Shown piece after piece: positions 19,477 to 28,704 of a DNA stretch of 64,000 nucleotides (position 1 is its first letter; each line of letters opens with the position of its first letter). The stretch is from an uncultured Paracoccaceae bacterium (lineage in GTDB: Bacteria > Pseudomonadota > Alphaproteobacteria > Rhodobacterales > Rhodobacteraceae). Both the position numbers and the translations under genes were made by a program. The notes below the pieces were generated by a model that worked only from the letters and a program-made list of their open reading frames with translations, ran no database searches and was not told the origin of the DNA. The stretch spans positions 434,001 to 498,000 of the forward strand of contig CATOSU010000003.1 of NCBI GenBank assembly GCA_951812615.1, given 5' to 3'.

Positions 19477-19835
19477 CGTTTTATTCTCCTGTGGCCATGC
19501 TGAAATGCACGGTAGATCAGCACCTGCGGAATTGCTTTCGGGTGCTTGTGCGGCCTCTTAACACGGGTGTTCAGAGGAGGAACAGGTCGGTATGCCGCAG
19601 TTAGCGCCACCATGGCAAAGGTTAGCGCAACCAAGCCGGAGGTGGCAAACCGGCTGCTTAAAACTGTGTGAATTCAGCCATTGCTAAGGATTTTTTGTCT
19701 CAATCGCTCGTAATCGTTTGGGCGATTCGCAGTTAAGGATTGATTCGGCAGGCCAAAACGGCGAGAAAGATGTCAAAAAGCAGGCAGAACTAAGAACAAA
19801 TACAAAAAAGAACGAGCAGAATAAGGGCAGTACAA
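19477..19835. promoter_or_regulatory. divergent control region between pckA and chvI
   Basis: This 359-bp region separates two divergent genes and must hold both promoters. Two direct copies of GTTAGCGC start at 19600 and 19621, exactly 21 bp apart. Two TAAGGATT repeats start at 19685 and 19734. The part next to chvI is AT-rich. No gene was seen. Which factors bind is unknown. Confidence 0.6.
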
Positions 19836-20537
19836 ATGTCAAGAATTGCGTTGGTTGACGACGACAGGAATATCCTGACGTCGGTTTCGATGACTCTTGA
19901 AGCCGAGGGTTTTGAAGTCGAAACCTATAATGACGGACAGTCCGCGCTGGACGCATTCAACAAAAAACTCCCCGACATGGCTGTTCTCGATATCAAGATG
20001 CCCCGGATGGACGGCATGGATCTGCTGCAGAGGCTGCGCCAGAAAACATCGATGCCCGTCATTTTTCTGACCTCGAAGGACGACGAGATTGACGAGGTTC
20101 TGGGCCTGCGGATGGGCGCTGACGACTATGTAAAAAAGCCGTTTTCTCAGCGTCTGCTGGTCGAGCGTATCCGGGCCCTGCTGCGCCGTCAGGAGGCCGT
20201 TGCCGGTGACGCCGTTGGCACTGGGCCGGAAACCAAGGTGATGGTGCGCGGCAACCTGCGCATGGACCCGCTGCGCCATGCGGTGTCGTGGAAGGGCGCG
20301 GATGTATCGCTGACGGTGACAGAATTCCTGTTGTTGCAGGCGCTTGCGCAGCGGCCCGGTTTCGTTAAAAGCCGCGACCAGCTGATGGATGTCGCCTATG
20401 ACGATCAGGTCTATGTCGATGACCGCACGATCGATAGCCACATCAAGCGCCTGCGCAAGAAGATGCGCGGCGCGGACGAGGATTTTTCCGCCATCGAGAC
20501 GCTCTATGGCATCGGCTACCGTTATAACGAAGAATAG
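19836..20537 (+). CDS. chvI: response regulator ChvI (OmpR/PhoB type)
   Basis: ChvI is the DNA-binding half of the ChvG/ChvI two-component system, known in Rhizobiales and related bacteria for control of envelope, acid and gluconeogenic functions. The 233-residue protein has a receiver domain (acidic cluster VDDD at 7-10, phosphoacceptor Asp52 in [10 protein letters not shown], conserved Lys in LTSKDDEID) and a C-terminal winged helix ending [14 protein letters not shown] ... GIGYRY. It is followed after 8 nt by chvG. The name rests on sequence style and on the pckA/hprK context. Confidence 0.93.
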   Translation: MSRIALVDDDRNILTSVSMTLEAEGFEVETYNDGQSALDAFNKKLPDMAVLDIKMPRMDGMDLLQRLRQKTSMPVIFLTSKDDEIDEVLGLRMGADDYVKKPFSQRLLVERIRALLRRQEAVAGDAVGTGPETKVMVRGNLRMDPLRHAVSWKGADVSLTVTEFLLLQALAQRPGFVKSRDQLMDVAYDDQVYVDDRTIDSHIKRLRKKMRGADEDFSAIETLYGIGYRYNEE

Positions 20538-20545
20538 TCACGATT

Positions 20546-22264
20546 ATGAGTTTCGCTGACCGGTCCTTCGCGCCGGATCCAAATTCATCAGGCCAGGCCG
20601 GGGACGTCGTTCTCGGGGATGACTGGGTTGCCCCGGACAGCACCGTAGAGCAGGAAATGCAGGTGAAGCGGGCGCGTCGCGGGCTGCTGTCGCTGAAGAC
20701 GTCGCCGCTGACCCGCAAGATCATCATGTTCAACCTGGTCGCGCTGAACCTTCTGGTCGGCGGGATCCTGTACCTGAACTATTCACGCGACCGGCTTGCC
20801 GTGCAGCGGGCCGAGGCGCTGGCCAGCGAGGCGCTGCTGGTGGCGGACGTGTTCGAGGCGCAATTGCCTGCCGGCGGGCCGGTGAACCTTGCCGCCGGCG
20901 ATGGCATCGACGTGGCCGGAACGCTGGAACATCTGAGTCTGTCAAACGGTGTCGCGGTGCATGTCTATGACATGGCTCCCTCTCATCTCGGAACGGCCAA
21001 AGGGCGTCTGGGATCCGGCGCCCCGACCGCGCCGGGCAGCCCCACGGTCATCACCGACGTGCTGTCGGCAATCTGGAACGGCGTGACCGGGCTGGTATCG
21101 TCGCCCGGCCCTGCAGATGCGCCGGCGGCGCTGGATAATCAGTTGCTTGGCATGGTGCCGTCCGCGGTCGATAACGGGCTGCAAATCGAAACCGGGATGC
21201 TGACTGAGGGCGGTCGCGTCTTTGCCGCCGCGGTGCCGATCCTGCAGCAAGGTACGCCGGTCGGAGCCATTGCCGTGGTCAGCCCGGCGGGCGAAGTGGA
21301 CGCCCTGATCCGCAGTGAACGCGAACGGGTGCTGCAGATGTTTCTTGTGGCGATTCTGGTTTCCATCGGGCTGAGCCTCGTGCTGGCCTCGACAATCGCG
21401 AACCCGCTCTCGGATCTGGCCGAGGCGGCCGAACTGGGCCGGGACCGCAACGCGCGGAAGATGAACCCGGGGCGGATCCGGATCCCAGACCTGACCGCGC
21501 GCCCGGACGAGATCGGCCGGCTGAGCGCGGCGCTGCGCGGGATGGTGGCGGCGCTTTACAACCGGATCGACGGCAACGAACAGTTTGCCGCCGACGTGGC
21601 GCATGAAATCAAGAACCCGCCGGCCAGCCTGCGGTCTGCCGTCGGCACGCTGCGCATGGTCAAGCGCGACGACCAGCGCGAGAAACTGCTGGATGTAATC
21701 GAACATGACGTGCGCCGGCTGGACCGGCTGGTCAGTGACATTTCCAACGCCTCGCGGCTCGATTCAGAGCTGGTCAAGGAAGAGGAAGAAGAATTCAACC
21801 TTCTGGAAATGCTGAACAATCTGAACCAGTATCTGGGCGAGGATGCACGGAACAAGGGCATCGATTACATCACCGACATGCCCAGCGACCCGGTCACGAT
21901 ACAGGGGCTGGAACCGCGGCTGGCGCAGGTGTTCGTCAACCTGATCACCAACGCGATATCCTTCTGCGAGGAAGGAGATGCGATCCGGGTCTGGGCCAGG
22001 CGCCGCGACAACCGCGTGCTGGTCGTGGTCGAGGATACCGGCCCCGGCATCCCGGACGAGGCGCTGACCAAGATTTTCAAACGGTTCTATTCGGAACGTC
22101 CCGAGGAGCATTTCGGCAATAACTCCGGGCTGGGGCTGGCGATTTCCAAGCAGATCGTGGAGGCACATGGCGGGGTGATCTGGGCTGAGAACATCCGCCC
22201 GACCGAGGCCGACATCACTTCGGAGCCGCTGGGCGCACGCTTCGTGGTAGGCCTGCCCGTGTAA
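20546..22264 (+). CDS. chvG: sensor histidine kinase ChvG
   Basis: The 572-residue protein is the membrane sensor paired with ChvI. It has a cytoplasmic N-terminal tail, a first membrane segment near 59-76, a periplasmic domain of about 190 residues, a second membrane segment (about 266-285), a HAMP region, the H-box DVAHEIKNPPASLRSAVG near 350-367, and an ATPase domain with N-box NLITNAISF, DTGPGIPDE and GLGLAISKQIVEAHGG. The H-box reads NPP where most ChvG-type kinases have NPL. The coupling with the hprK/rapZ/PTS genes downstream is typical of alphaproteobacteria. Confidence 0.93.
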   Translation: MSFADRSFAPDPNSSGQAGDVVLGDDWVAPDSTVEQEMQVKRARRGLLSLKTSPLTRKIIMFNLVALNLLVGGILYLNYSRDRLAVQRAEALASEALLVADVFEAQLPAGGPVNLAAGDGIDVAGTLEHLSLSNGVAVHVYDMAPSHLGTAKGRLGSGAPTAPGSPTVITDVLSAIWNGVTGLVSSPGPADAPAALDNQLLGMVPSAVDNGLQIETGMLTEGGRVFAAAVPILQQGTPVGAIAVVSPAGEVDALIRSERERVLQMFLVAILVSIGLSLVLASTIANPLSDLAEAAELGRDRNARKMNPGRIRIPDLTARPDEIGRLSAALRGMVAALYNRIDGNEQFAADVAHEIKNPPASLRSAVGTLRMVKRDDQREKLLDVIEHDVRRLDRLVSDISNASRLDSELVKEEEEEFNLLEMLNNLNQYLGEDARNKGIDYITDMPSDPVTIQGLEPRLAQVFVNLITNAISFCEEGDAIRVWARRRDNRVLVVVEDTGPGIPDEALTKIFKRFYSERPEEHFGNNSGLGLAISKQIVEAHGGVIWAENIRPTEADITSEPLGARFVVGLPV

Positions 22265-22268
22265 ACCG

Positions 22269-22733
22269 ATGGCCGCACCGCCGCAAACCGCACCGGTGCC
22301 GCATCAGATCCTGCATGCAAGCTGTGTGGCCGCCGGACAGCGCGCGGTTCTGATCACCGGCGCCGCGGGCAGCGGCAAGTCCGGGCTGGCGCTGATGCTG
22401 ATGGCTTTTGGCGCGACGCTTGTATCCGACGACCGCACGGTGCTGCACCGGGACGGGGGCGACTACGGGGGCGACCTGCTGGCCTCGGCACCACCGAGCA
22501 TCGCCGGGCTGATCGAGGCCCGCGGCGTCGGCATCCTGAAGGCCGCGGCGCAGACGGTCGTGCCGGTTCGGCTGGTGATCGATCTGGACAGGACCGAAAC
22601 GAAACGGCTGCCGGAACCGCGCGACACAGTGCTGATGGGCGCATCGCTCCCCTTGCTTCACAAGGTCAACAGCCCCCATTTTGCACCGGCGATTCTGCAA
22701 TACCTGAAGGTGGATCAGGAGCCTGTTGAATGA
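22269..22733 (+). CDS. hprK: HPr kinase/phosphorylase, short alphaproteobacterial form
   Basis: HprK phosphorylates the serine of HPr. The protein has 154 residues, about half the length of Gram-positive HprK, because it lacks the N-terminal domain; this short form is usual in alphaproteobacteria. The Walker A loop GAAGSGKSGLA is at 31-41, followed by VSDDRTVLHRD and the GLIEARGVGILKA signature (about 80-92). The start is 4 nt after the chvG stop and the end overlaps rapZ by 4 nt. Confidence 0.92.
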   Translation: MAAPPQTAPVPHQILHASCVAAGQRAVLITGAAGSGKSGLALMLMAFGATLVSDDRTVLHRDGGDYGGDLLASAPPSIAGLIEARGVGILKAAAQTVVPVRLVIDLDRTETKRLPEPRDTVLMGASLPLLHKVNSPHFAPAILQYLKVDQEPVE

Positions 22734-23611
22734 GTGTGACCGTCCCTCCCAAAAGCAGACTTGTCCTGGTGACCGGCCCGGCCGGGGCCGGGCGGACCAC
22801 GGCGATCAAGGTTCTGGAAGACCTCAATTTCGAGGTCATCGACAACCTGCCGCTGGGCTTCTGGCCGCGCCTGTTCGACGGCCAGCCGCTGGAACAGTCG
22901 CTGGCGCTGGGCATCGATTCGCGAAATCGCGACTTTTCGGTCGCCGGTCTGCTGGAACAGCTGGACGGGCTCACTGAACGCGAGGAGCTGGACCTGAATC
23001 TGCTCTATCTGGATTGCCGGGCCGAGGTTTTGTTGCAGCGGTTCTCGGAAACCCGCCGGCGACACCCGCTGGCCCCGGGCGAAAGCACCGAAACCGGGGT
23101 TCAGCGCGAGCTGGACCTGTTGCAACCAATCCGCGATCGGGCCGATGTGTTAATCGACACATCGGACCTGAACGTGCATCAGCTGCGCGCGGAAATTGAA
23201 CGCTGGTTCGCGCCGGACGGGGAACGCCCGCTGGCGATGTCCATCGTATCGTTTTCCTTCAAACGCGGGCTGCCGGGGGGCACGGACATGTTGTTCGACT
23301 GCCGGTTTCTGACAAACCCCTACTGGCAGCCGTCGCTGCGGGCCAAGGACGGGCGCAGCGACGATGTTCAGGCCTATGTGCGCAGCGATCCGCGATACGA
23401 ACCGTTCTTCGAACGGGTGCTCGACCTGACCCGGCTGCTGCTGCCGGCCTATGTGAAAGAGGGAAAATCGCACCTGTCGATTGCGTTCGGTTGTACCGGT
23501 GGCCGACACCGGTCTGTCACACTTGCCGAGACATTGTCCAAGGCCCTTGCGGAGGATGGATTGCAGGTGTCAATAAGGCACCGTGAACTGGAGCAGACGC
23601 AGAATGGGTGA
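22730..23611 (+). CDS. rapZ: RNase adapter/nucleotide-binding protein RapZ (YvcJ family)
   Basis: The 293-residue protein has an N-terminal P-loop written GPAGAGRTTAIK (16-27), a switch region FEVIDNLPLGFWP, and the family-specific C-terminal half with SFSFKRGLPGGTDMLFDCRFLTNPYW and the SIAFGCTGGRHRSV motif. In E. coli RapZ guides RNase E to a small RNA controlling glucosamine-6-phosphate synthase; in alphaproteobacteria the role is less clear. The neighbours hprK and the PTS genes are a conserved set. It overlaps hprK by 4 nt. Confidence 0.93.
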   Translation: MSVTVPPKSRLVLVTGPAGAGRTTAIKVLEDLNFEVIDNLPLGFWPRLFDGQPLEQSLALGIDSRNRDFSVAGLLEQLDGLTEREELDLNLLYLDCRAEVLLQRFSETRRRHPLAPGESTETGVQRELDLLQPIRDRADVLIDTSDLNVHQLRAEIERWFAPDGERPLAMSIVSFSFKRGLPGGTDMLFDCRFLTNPYWQPSLRAKDGRSDDVQAYVRSDPRYEPFFERVLDLTRLLLPAYVKEGKSHLSIAFGCTGGRHRSVTLAETLSKALAEDGLQVSIRHRELEQTQNG

Positions 23612-23620
23612 GGCGCGCGT

Positions 23621-24013
23621 TTGATCGGGATCGTCATAGTCGCACATGGCGGGCTGGCCCGGGAGTACCTGGCCGCCATCGAACATGTGATCGGCGTACA
23701 GACCGGCATCGTTGCGGTGTCGATTGCGCCGGATGACGATCGCGCGGGCAAACAGAACGAGATCTGTGCCGCCGCGGATGGGGTTGATGTCGGTGACGGG
23801 GTTGTCGTTGTGACCGATCTTTTCGGCGGGTCGCCTTCCAACCTGTCGTTGCGCGCCTGCGCGCCGGACAACCGTCGAATTCTCTATGGTGCAAATCTGC
23901 CGGCACTGATAAAACTGGCGAAATCCCGCCAATTGCCCGTGACCGACGCGGTCCGGGGCGCCATGGAGGCCGGCAGGAAGTATATAAACACCCAGAACGT
24001 GAGTCTGGATTGA
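23621..24013 (+). CDS. PTS EIIA component, mannose family
   Basis: The 130-residue protein begins at TTG 23621 and is a stand-alone EIIA of the mannose type: IGIVIVAHGGLAREYL contains the phosphorylated His9, and VVVVTDLFGGSPSN is the second signature. No EIIB, EIIC or EIID sugar-transport partner is nearby, so the role is most likely regulatory, receiving phosphate from HPr. The gene ends 14 nt before the HPr ATG, with an alternative HPr start overlapping it. Confidence 0.9.
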   Translation: MIGIVIVAHGGLAREYLAAIEHVIGVQTGIVAVSIAPDDDRAGKQNEICAAADGVDVGDGVVVVTDLFGGSPSNLSLRACAPDNRRILYGANLPALIKLAKSRQLPVTDAVRGAMEAGRKYINTQNVSLD

Positions 24014-24027
24014 CAGACCGGCCGCCA

Positions 24028-24297
24028 ATGATCCAACGCTCCCTGAAAATTGTGAACGAAAAAGGCCTGCATGCCCGGGCGTCGGCCAAGCTGGTCGAGG
24101 TTGTCGAAGGGTTTGACGCTGCGGCCGAGGTGGCCCGCGATGGCTTGTGCGCGTCGGGGGACAGTATTATGGGGCTATTGATGTTGGCGGCGTCCAAGGG
24201 CACGATGATTGACGTTGAAACGTCGGGTCCTCAGGCCGAGGCGCTGGCAGATGCAATAGAAGCGCTGGTTGCCGACAAATTCGGCGAAGGCTACTGA
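24028..24297 (+). CDS. ptsH: phosphocarrier protein HPr
   Basis: HPr relays phosphate from enzyme I to EIIA and is the substrate of HprK. The 89-residue protein from ATG 24028 has the active His in NEKGLHARASAK (His15) and the regulatory serine in ASGDSIMGLLML (usually KSIMGLLM-like). A TTG at 24010, overlapping the preceding stop, would add six residues. Enzyme I is not in the window. Confidence 0.93.
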   Translation: MIQRSLKIVNEKGLHARASAKLVEVVEGFDAAAEVARDGLCASGDSIMGLLMLAASKGTMIDVETSGPQAEALADAIEALVADKFGEGY

Positions 24298-24314
24298 CCG
24301 GAACGGTCGGCTGT

Positions 24315-25241
24315 GTGACGAACGGGAATGGCGACTTGGTAGATACCGCGCAGAACAGCAATCCGCGCCTCCGATCCAAGAAAGAGGCGCAGACGGTCGA
24401 AATCTACGACCGCCGCACGCTGACTTACGCGAATTCCTTCGATGACCCCTGGACCAGCTTTGCCATTCGCGCGATCGAATGGGTCACGGGCAAGTTCACC
24501 ATTCTCCGGATGGTGAACAAGTTCGAAAAGAGCAACGCGAACTATCGCGGTCAGGCTTTCTGGCGCGGGGCGCTGGACACGATGGGCATTCAGTTGCAGA
24601 CCCCGCAGGAGCAACTGGCCAATATCCCCAAGGAAGGCCCCGTGATCGTGGTCGCCAACCATCCGCATGGCATGGTCGACGGCATGATCTTTGCCGATCT
24701 CATCGGACGAGTGCGGCAGGATTATCGCATCCTGACCCGGTCGGTCCTGACCGGGCTGGACGAAGCGGCGACCTCGTTCATGATCCCGGTGCCGTTCCCG
24801 CATGATCCTGAAGCTCAGCGTAAGATGGTCGAGATGCGCGCGAACGCCATGGATTTCCTCGCTCAGGGCGGGGTCGTGGCGCTGTTTCCTTCGGGCGTGG
24901 TGATGTCGTCCGACAGCTGGTGGGGACCACCGATCGAACGCGAATGGAACGTGTTCACCGCCAAGATGATCCGCAAGTCCGGCGCGCGGGTGGTGCCGCT
25001 GTATTTCCCGGGCCGCAATTCGCGCGCCTATCAGATCGCCTGTCGGGTTTCGCCGATCCTGCGCCAGGGCCTGTTGCTGCACGAGATCGTGCGCAGCTGC
25101 AACAAGCCACAGGCGCCGGTGGTCGGCAAACCGCTGACCGACGAAGAGATGGCGCCGCTGCAGACCGATCCGCGCGGTTTCATGGCGTGGCTACGTCAGC
25201 ATACGCTGGATCTGGGCAATAAGGCCGACCCGGCAGGCTGA
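24315..25241 (+). CDS. lysophospholipid acyltransferase family protein (PlsC-like)
   Basis: The 308-residue protein, starting at GTG 24315, has an acyltransferase core: VVANHPHGMVDGMIF (block I, near residues 111-126), a downstream FPSGVV motif (block III), and VVPLYFPGRNSRAYQIA. This pattern matches the hemolysin/OlsA-like subgroup, in which the usual HX4D is written NHPxGxxDG. Members transfer acyl chains to lysolipids such as lyso-ornithine lipid or lysophosphatidic acid. The substrate is not readable. It converges with marC. Confidence 0.82.
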   Translation: MTNGNGDLVDTAQNSNPRLRSKKEAQTVEIYDRRTLTYANSFDDPWTSFAIRAIEWVTGKFTILRMVNKFEKSNANYRGQAFWRGALDTMGIQLQTPQEQLANIPKEGPVIVVANHPHGMVDGMIFADLIGRVRQDYRILTRSVLTGLDEAATSFMIPVPFPHDPEAQRKMVEMRANAMDFLAQGGVVALFPSGVVMSSDSWWGPPIEREWNVFTAKMIRKSGARVVPLYFPGRNSRAYQIACRVSPILRQGLLLHEIVRSCNKPQAPVVGKPLTDEEMAPLQTDPRGFMAWLRQHTLDLGNKADPAG

Positions 25242-25883
25242 TCAGGGCGTGGATGCCAGCAGCGGATAATGCGCGGCAATACCGTCAAGAATGAACTCGA
25301 ACGCGATGGCCGCGATCAGCAGGCCCATCACCTTGTTGAAGATCAGCGTGACATTGGGCGTGAACAGCCGGTCCGAGGCAACGGCCAGCATCAGCGTCAG
25401 GAACACCGCGACGGAGACCAGTGCCATAACCACGACCATCAGCAGATTGTGCGTGACGCCTTCAAATTCCGCGGAAAACAGCACCACAGCGCTCAGCACG
25501 CCGGGCCCGGCCAGAATGGGAATGGTCAAAGGCACGATCCCAAGTGCAATGATCGAACTGCCGCTGGCCTCGGCTTCGTCCGTGCCGGCCGGTGCGCTGC
25601 GCATCATATCCAGCGCGATCAGCAACAGCAGGAAACCCCCGGCGACCTGAAACGCGCTCAATTCGATCCCGAAAAGGGACAGAATCGACTCGCCGGCAAA
25701 TACAAAGACCGACGTGGCCACGAAGAAACCCAGCGCGCCGATCCGGGCCGCAGTCTTTTTATCCGCAACCGACTGGCCACCGACCACGCCCAGAAATAGC
25801 GGAACAATGACCGGTGGGGAAACCAGCGCGAAGATGCCGATAAAGATCTGCAGGTATTCGGGAAACGGGACCGCCATGGTCAT
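25242..25883 (-). CDS. MarC family integral membrane protein
   Basis: The 213-residue protein has six hydrophobic segments and the MarC family landmarks: FALVSPPVIVPLFLG near residue 18, AFQVAGGFLLLLIALDMMR near residue 78, LGIVPLTIPILAGPGVLSAVV near residue 110, and a final LIFNKVMGLLIAAIAFEFILDGI. The role of MarC proteins is unsettled. The start ATG 25883 overlaps the stop of the hydroxyacyl-CoA dehydrogenase gene (ATGA). It converges with the acyltransferase gene, ending one base after that gene. Confidence 0.87.
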   Translation of the reverse strand: MTMAVPFPEYLQIFIGIFALVSPPVIVPLFLGVVGGQSVADKKTAARIGALGFFVATSVFVFAGESILSLFGIELSAFQVAGGFLLLLIALDMMRSAPAGTDEAEASGSSIIALGIVPLTIPILAGPGVLSAVVLFSAEFEGVTHNLLMVVVMALVSVAVFLTLMLAVASDRLFTPNVTLIFNKVMGLLIAAIAFEFILDGIAAHYPLLASTP

Positions 25884-26755
25884 CGCGTCGGGACCGGGGT
25901 TTCCCCGCGATAGTCGTAAAACCCGCGCTGCGTTTTGCGCCCCAGCCACCCGGCCTCAACATATTTCGTCAGCAGCGGGCAGGGCCGGTACTTGGTATCC
26001 GCCAGCCCGTCATGCAGGACATTCATGATCGCAAGGCAGGTGTCCAGCCCGATGAAATCGGCCAGCTCCAGCGGGCCCATCGGGTGGTTCGCGCCCAGCT
26101 TCAGAGACTGATCGATCGATTCCACCGATCCCACGCCCTCGTACAGCGTATAGACCGCTTCGTTGATCATCGGCATCAGGATCCGGTTCACGATGAAAGC
26201 GGGAAAATCCTCGGCACTGGCTGCGGTTTTGCCCAGCCGGTCGACCACGCTCTTGCAGGCCGCGAAGGTGGGTTCGTCCGTGGCGATGCCACGGATCAGC
26301 TCCACCAGCTGCATCACCGGCACCGGGTTCATGAAATGGAAACCCATGAAGCGTTCGGGACGATCGGTGCGGCTGGCCAGCCGGGTGATCGAAATCGAGG
26401 AGGTGTTCGATGTCAGGATCGTATGCGGCTGCAGATGCGGCAGCAGGTCCTCGAAAATCGCGTGCTTGATGGTTTCCCGTTCGGTTGCGGCCTCGATCAC
26501 CAGATCGGTGGCTCCGACATCAGGCAGTTGCAGCGTGGTCCGGATGCGGGCCATGGCCGAGGTGCCGGCCTCTTCGGTGATCAGCCCGCGGCTGATCTGC
26601 CGGGTCATGTTCTTTTCGATCCGCGACATGGCAGCGTCCAGGGCGTCCTGAGATATGTCGCTCATGACCACGTCGTAACCTGCCAGAGACATGACGTGAG
26701 CAATGCCGTTGCCCATCTGACCTGCCCCGATCACCCCGATTGAACGGATATCCAT
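25880..26755 (-). CDS. hbdA: 3-hydroxybutyryl-CoA dehydrogenase
   Basis: The 291-residue protein has an N-terminal NAD-binding domain (IGVIGAGQMGNGIAHV, residues 6-21) and a C-terminal HCDH domain; catalytic elements include the TSNTSSISITRLA segment, GFHFMNPVPVMQLVE (catalytic His), and DFPAFIVNRILMPMINEA. This matches short 3-hydroxyacyl-CoA dehydrogenases of about 290 residues acting on 3-hydroxybutyryl-CoA. It converts acetoacetyl-CoA and 3-hydroxybutyryl-CoA in polyhydroxybutyrate or fatty acid metabolism. marC follows with a 4-nt overlap. Confidence 0.92.
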   Translation of the reverse strand: MDIRSIGVIGAGQMGNGIAHVMSLAGYDVVMSDISQDALDAAMSRIEKNMTRQISRGLITEEAGTSAMARIRTTLQLPDVGATDLVIEAATERETIKHAIFEDLLPHLQPHTILTSNTSSISITRLASRTDRPERFMGFHFMNPVPVMQLVELIRGIATDEPTFAACKSVVDRLGKTAASAEDFPAFIVNRILMPMINEAVYTLYEGVGSVESIDQSLKLGANHPMGPLELADFIGLDTCLAIMNVLHDGLADTKYRPCPLLTKYVEAGWLGRKTQRGFYDYRGETPVPTR

Positions 26756-26909
26756 GCCCGATCCCTTTTTCTGGTTTCACTTCACCTTACCGGGCCGTGA
26801 CAGATGGCTTCAAGTGGCCGGTATTCCTAAAATTCCCGGACAATTGTGACATTAGGATTTTCGCAAGGCTTTCAGGCGATTCTCATCCCCGGGTGAAAAA
26901 TTTGGTGGT

Positions 26910-27725
26910 GTGATGAGTATTGAGCGGACCGGCGCGGCTGCGCTGGACTATCTTCCGTGCAGGTATGGCAATTCGCGTCTTTTGTTTCGCGGACCGCGGC
27001 GCAGTCTGGACCGGCCATATGTCCTGTTTCTTGGCGGCAGCGCGACCTATGGCAAATTCGTGCGGCAGCCGTTTCCGAACCTTGTTGAACATGCGCTGGG
27101 TCAGGATTGCGTCAACCTCGGCTGCCTGAATGCCGGGATCGATGCCTTCTTGCATGATCCGGACGTTCTGAACATAGCAAACGGGGCGATGCTGACGGTG
27201 TTTGAACTGCCCGGTGCGCAGAACCTGTCAAACCGGTTCTACCGGGTGCATTCGCGCCGCAATGACCGGTTCCTGTCGGCCTCGCCGCTGTTGCAGGCGA
27301 TCTACCGCGAGGTGGATTTCACCGAGTTCAGTTTCAACAAGCATATGCTGGGCCGGTTGCAGACCGTGTCGCCGGACCGCTTTGAAACCGTTCGGGAAGA
27401 GCTGCGTCAGGCCTGGCTGGGCCGGATGCGCCTGTTGTTGTCGGCCATCCGCAGCAATGTGGTGTTGCTGTGGCTGACCTCGGGGCGACCGTCTGGACCG
27501 CTGGGTCCGGACCCGCTTCTGGTTTGCCCGGACATGGTCGCATCCCTGCGGGATCTGGTGCTGGACGTGGTGAAGGCGGACCTGACAGATATCGGCAGCC
27601 CGGCTGAAATGGAGGGTATGGTTTTCGGTCAGATGGAGGCCCCGGCGGCGACGCAAATGCCCGGACCGTTGAGCCATGACCGGATTTTGGCGGCTCTGAC
27701 GGATGTTCTGAGGGCGCAAATGTAA
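26910..27725 (+). CDS. uncharacterised protein (DUF6473-like)
   Basis: The 271-residue protein has no signal peptide. It begins with a [38 protein letters not shown] segment, which resembles an SGNH/GDSL-like N-terminal block with a GGSATYG turn, followed by [18 protein letters not shown]. Similar proteins occur in Rhodobacterales as DUF6473. The GGSATYG and NAGID motifs are consistent with a hydrolase-like fold, but no complete catalytic triad can be claimed. It is monocistronic, ending in a terminator. Confidence 0.7.
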   Translation: MMSIERTGAAALDYLPCRYGNSRLLFRGPRRSLDRPYVLFLGGSATYGKFVRQPFPNLVEHALGQDCVNLGCLNAGIDAFLHDPDVLNIANGAMLTVFELPGAQNLSNRFYRVHSRRNDRFLSASPLLQAIYREVDFTEFSFNKHMLGRLQTVSPDRFETVREELRQAWLGRMRLLLSAIRSNVVLLWLTSGRPSGPLGPDPLLVCPDMVASLRDLVLDVVKADLTDIGSPAEMEGMVFGQMEAPAATQMPGPLSHDRILAALTDVLRAQM

Positions 27726-27726
27726 A

Positions 27727-27755
27727 AAACGGCCCGCCGGATCGGCGGGCCGTTT
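27727..27755. terminator. bidirectional Rho-independent terminator
   Basis: Inverted repeat with 13-nt arms AAACGGCCCGCCG/CGGCGGGCCGTTT around a 3-nt loop sits between the plus-strand DUF6473-like gene and the minus-strand etfA. A/T runs flank both sides, so it can end transcripts in either direction. Confidence 0.85.
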
Positions 27756-27774
27756 CAATTCCGTCGAATAAATC

Positions 27775-28704
27775 TCAGTCGAGTTTTTCGATCAGTTCCG
27801 GCACGGCGTTGAAGAGGTCGGCGACCAGTCCGAAGTCTGCGACCTGGAAGATCGGGGCCTCTTCGTCCTTGTTGATCGCGACGATGACCTTCGAGTCCTT
27901 CATACCGGCGAGGTGCTGAATCGCGCCCGAGATGCCGACCGCGACGTAGAGGTCGGGGGCCACGACCTTGCCGGTCTGGCCCACCTGCCAGTCGTTCGGG
28001 GCATAACCCGAATCGACCGCGGCGCGCGAGGCGCCAACAGCGGCGCCCAGCTTGTCGGCCAGCTTCTCGATCAGTGCGAAGTCCTCTTCGGAGCCCACGC
28101 CGCGCCCGCCGCTGACGACGATGCCGGCCGAGGTCAGCTCGGGGCGGTCAGAGGCCGCGACCTTGTCCTCGACCCATTCCGACAGCCCGGGATTGTCGGC
28201 CGCCGAAACGCTTTCAACTGATGCCGAACCGCCGGTCCCGGCAGCGTCGAAGGTCGAGGTCCGGATCGTCACGACCTTCTTGGGGTCAGAAGATTTCACG
28301 GTCTGGATCGCGTTGCCGGCATAGATCGGGCGTTCGAACGTGTCGCCATCGACCACGCCGGACACGTCCGAGATCACCATCACATCCAGCAGCGCGGCCA
28401 CCCGCGGCATCACGTTTTTCGCATCCGTCGTTGCCGGGGCAACGATATGTTCATAATCGCCGGCAATGCTGACGATCAGCGCGGCGGTCGATTCCGCCAG
28501 CCGGTGGCCCAGCGATGCATCCTCGGCGACCAGCACCTTCGACACGCCGTCGATCTGCGCGGCGGCGTCCCCGGCAGCGGCGGCAGAGCCGCCCGCGCAC
28601 AGAACGGTCACTTCACCGAGCGCTGCGGCGGCGGTCACGGCCTTGGCCGTGGCATCCAGCGACAGCTCACCGTCGGTCACTTCGGCAAGGAGAAGAACAG
28701 CCAT
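27775..28704 (-). CDS. etfA: electron transfer flavoprotein alpha subunit
   Basis: ETF carries electrons from acyl-CoA and other dehydrogenases to ETF-quinone oxidoreductase. The 309-residue alpha subunit has the C-terminal FAD domain: [41 protein letters not shown], then [29 protein letters not shown], the family signature. Its start overlaps the last base of etfB. It could accept electrons from Mcd encoded 13 kb away. Confidence 0.97.
   Translation of the reverse strand: MAVLLLAEVTDGELSLDATAKAVTAAAALGEVTVLCAGGSAAAAGDAAAQIDGVSKVLVAEDASLGHRLAESTAALIVSIAGDYEHIVAPATTDAKNVMPRVAALLDVMVISDVSGVVDGDTFERPIYAGNAIQTVKSSDPKKVVTIRTSTFDAAGTGGSASVESVSAADNPGLSEWVEDKVAASDRPELTSAGIVVSGGRGVGSEEDFALIEKLADKLGAAVGASRAAVDSGYAPNDWQVGQTGKVVAPDLYVAVGISGAIQHLAGMKDSKVIVAINKDEEAPIFQVADFGLVADLFNAVPELIEKLD

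Noticed and set aside
22730-23611. Arg in place of Lys in the RapZ Walker A (GPAGAGRTT)
   Set aside because: From memory this Arg form is common in Rhodobacterales RapZ, so it is not a sign of a broken gene.
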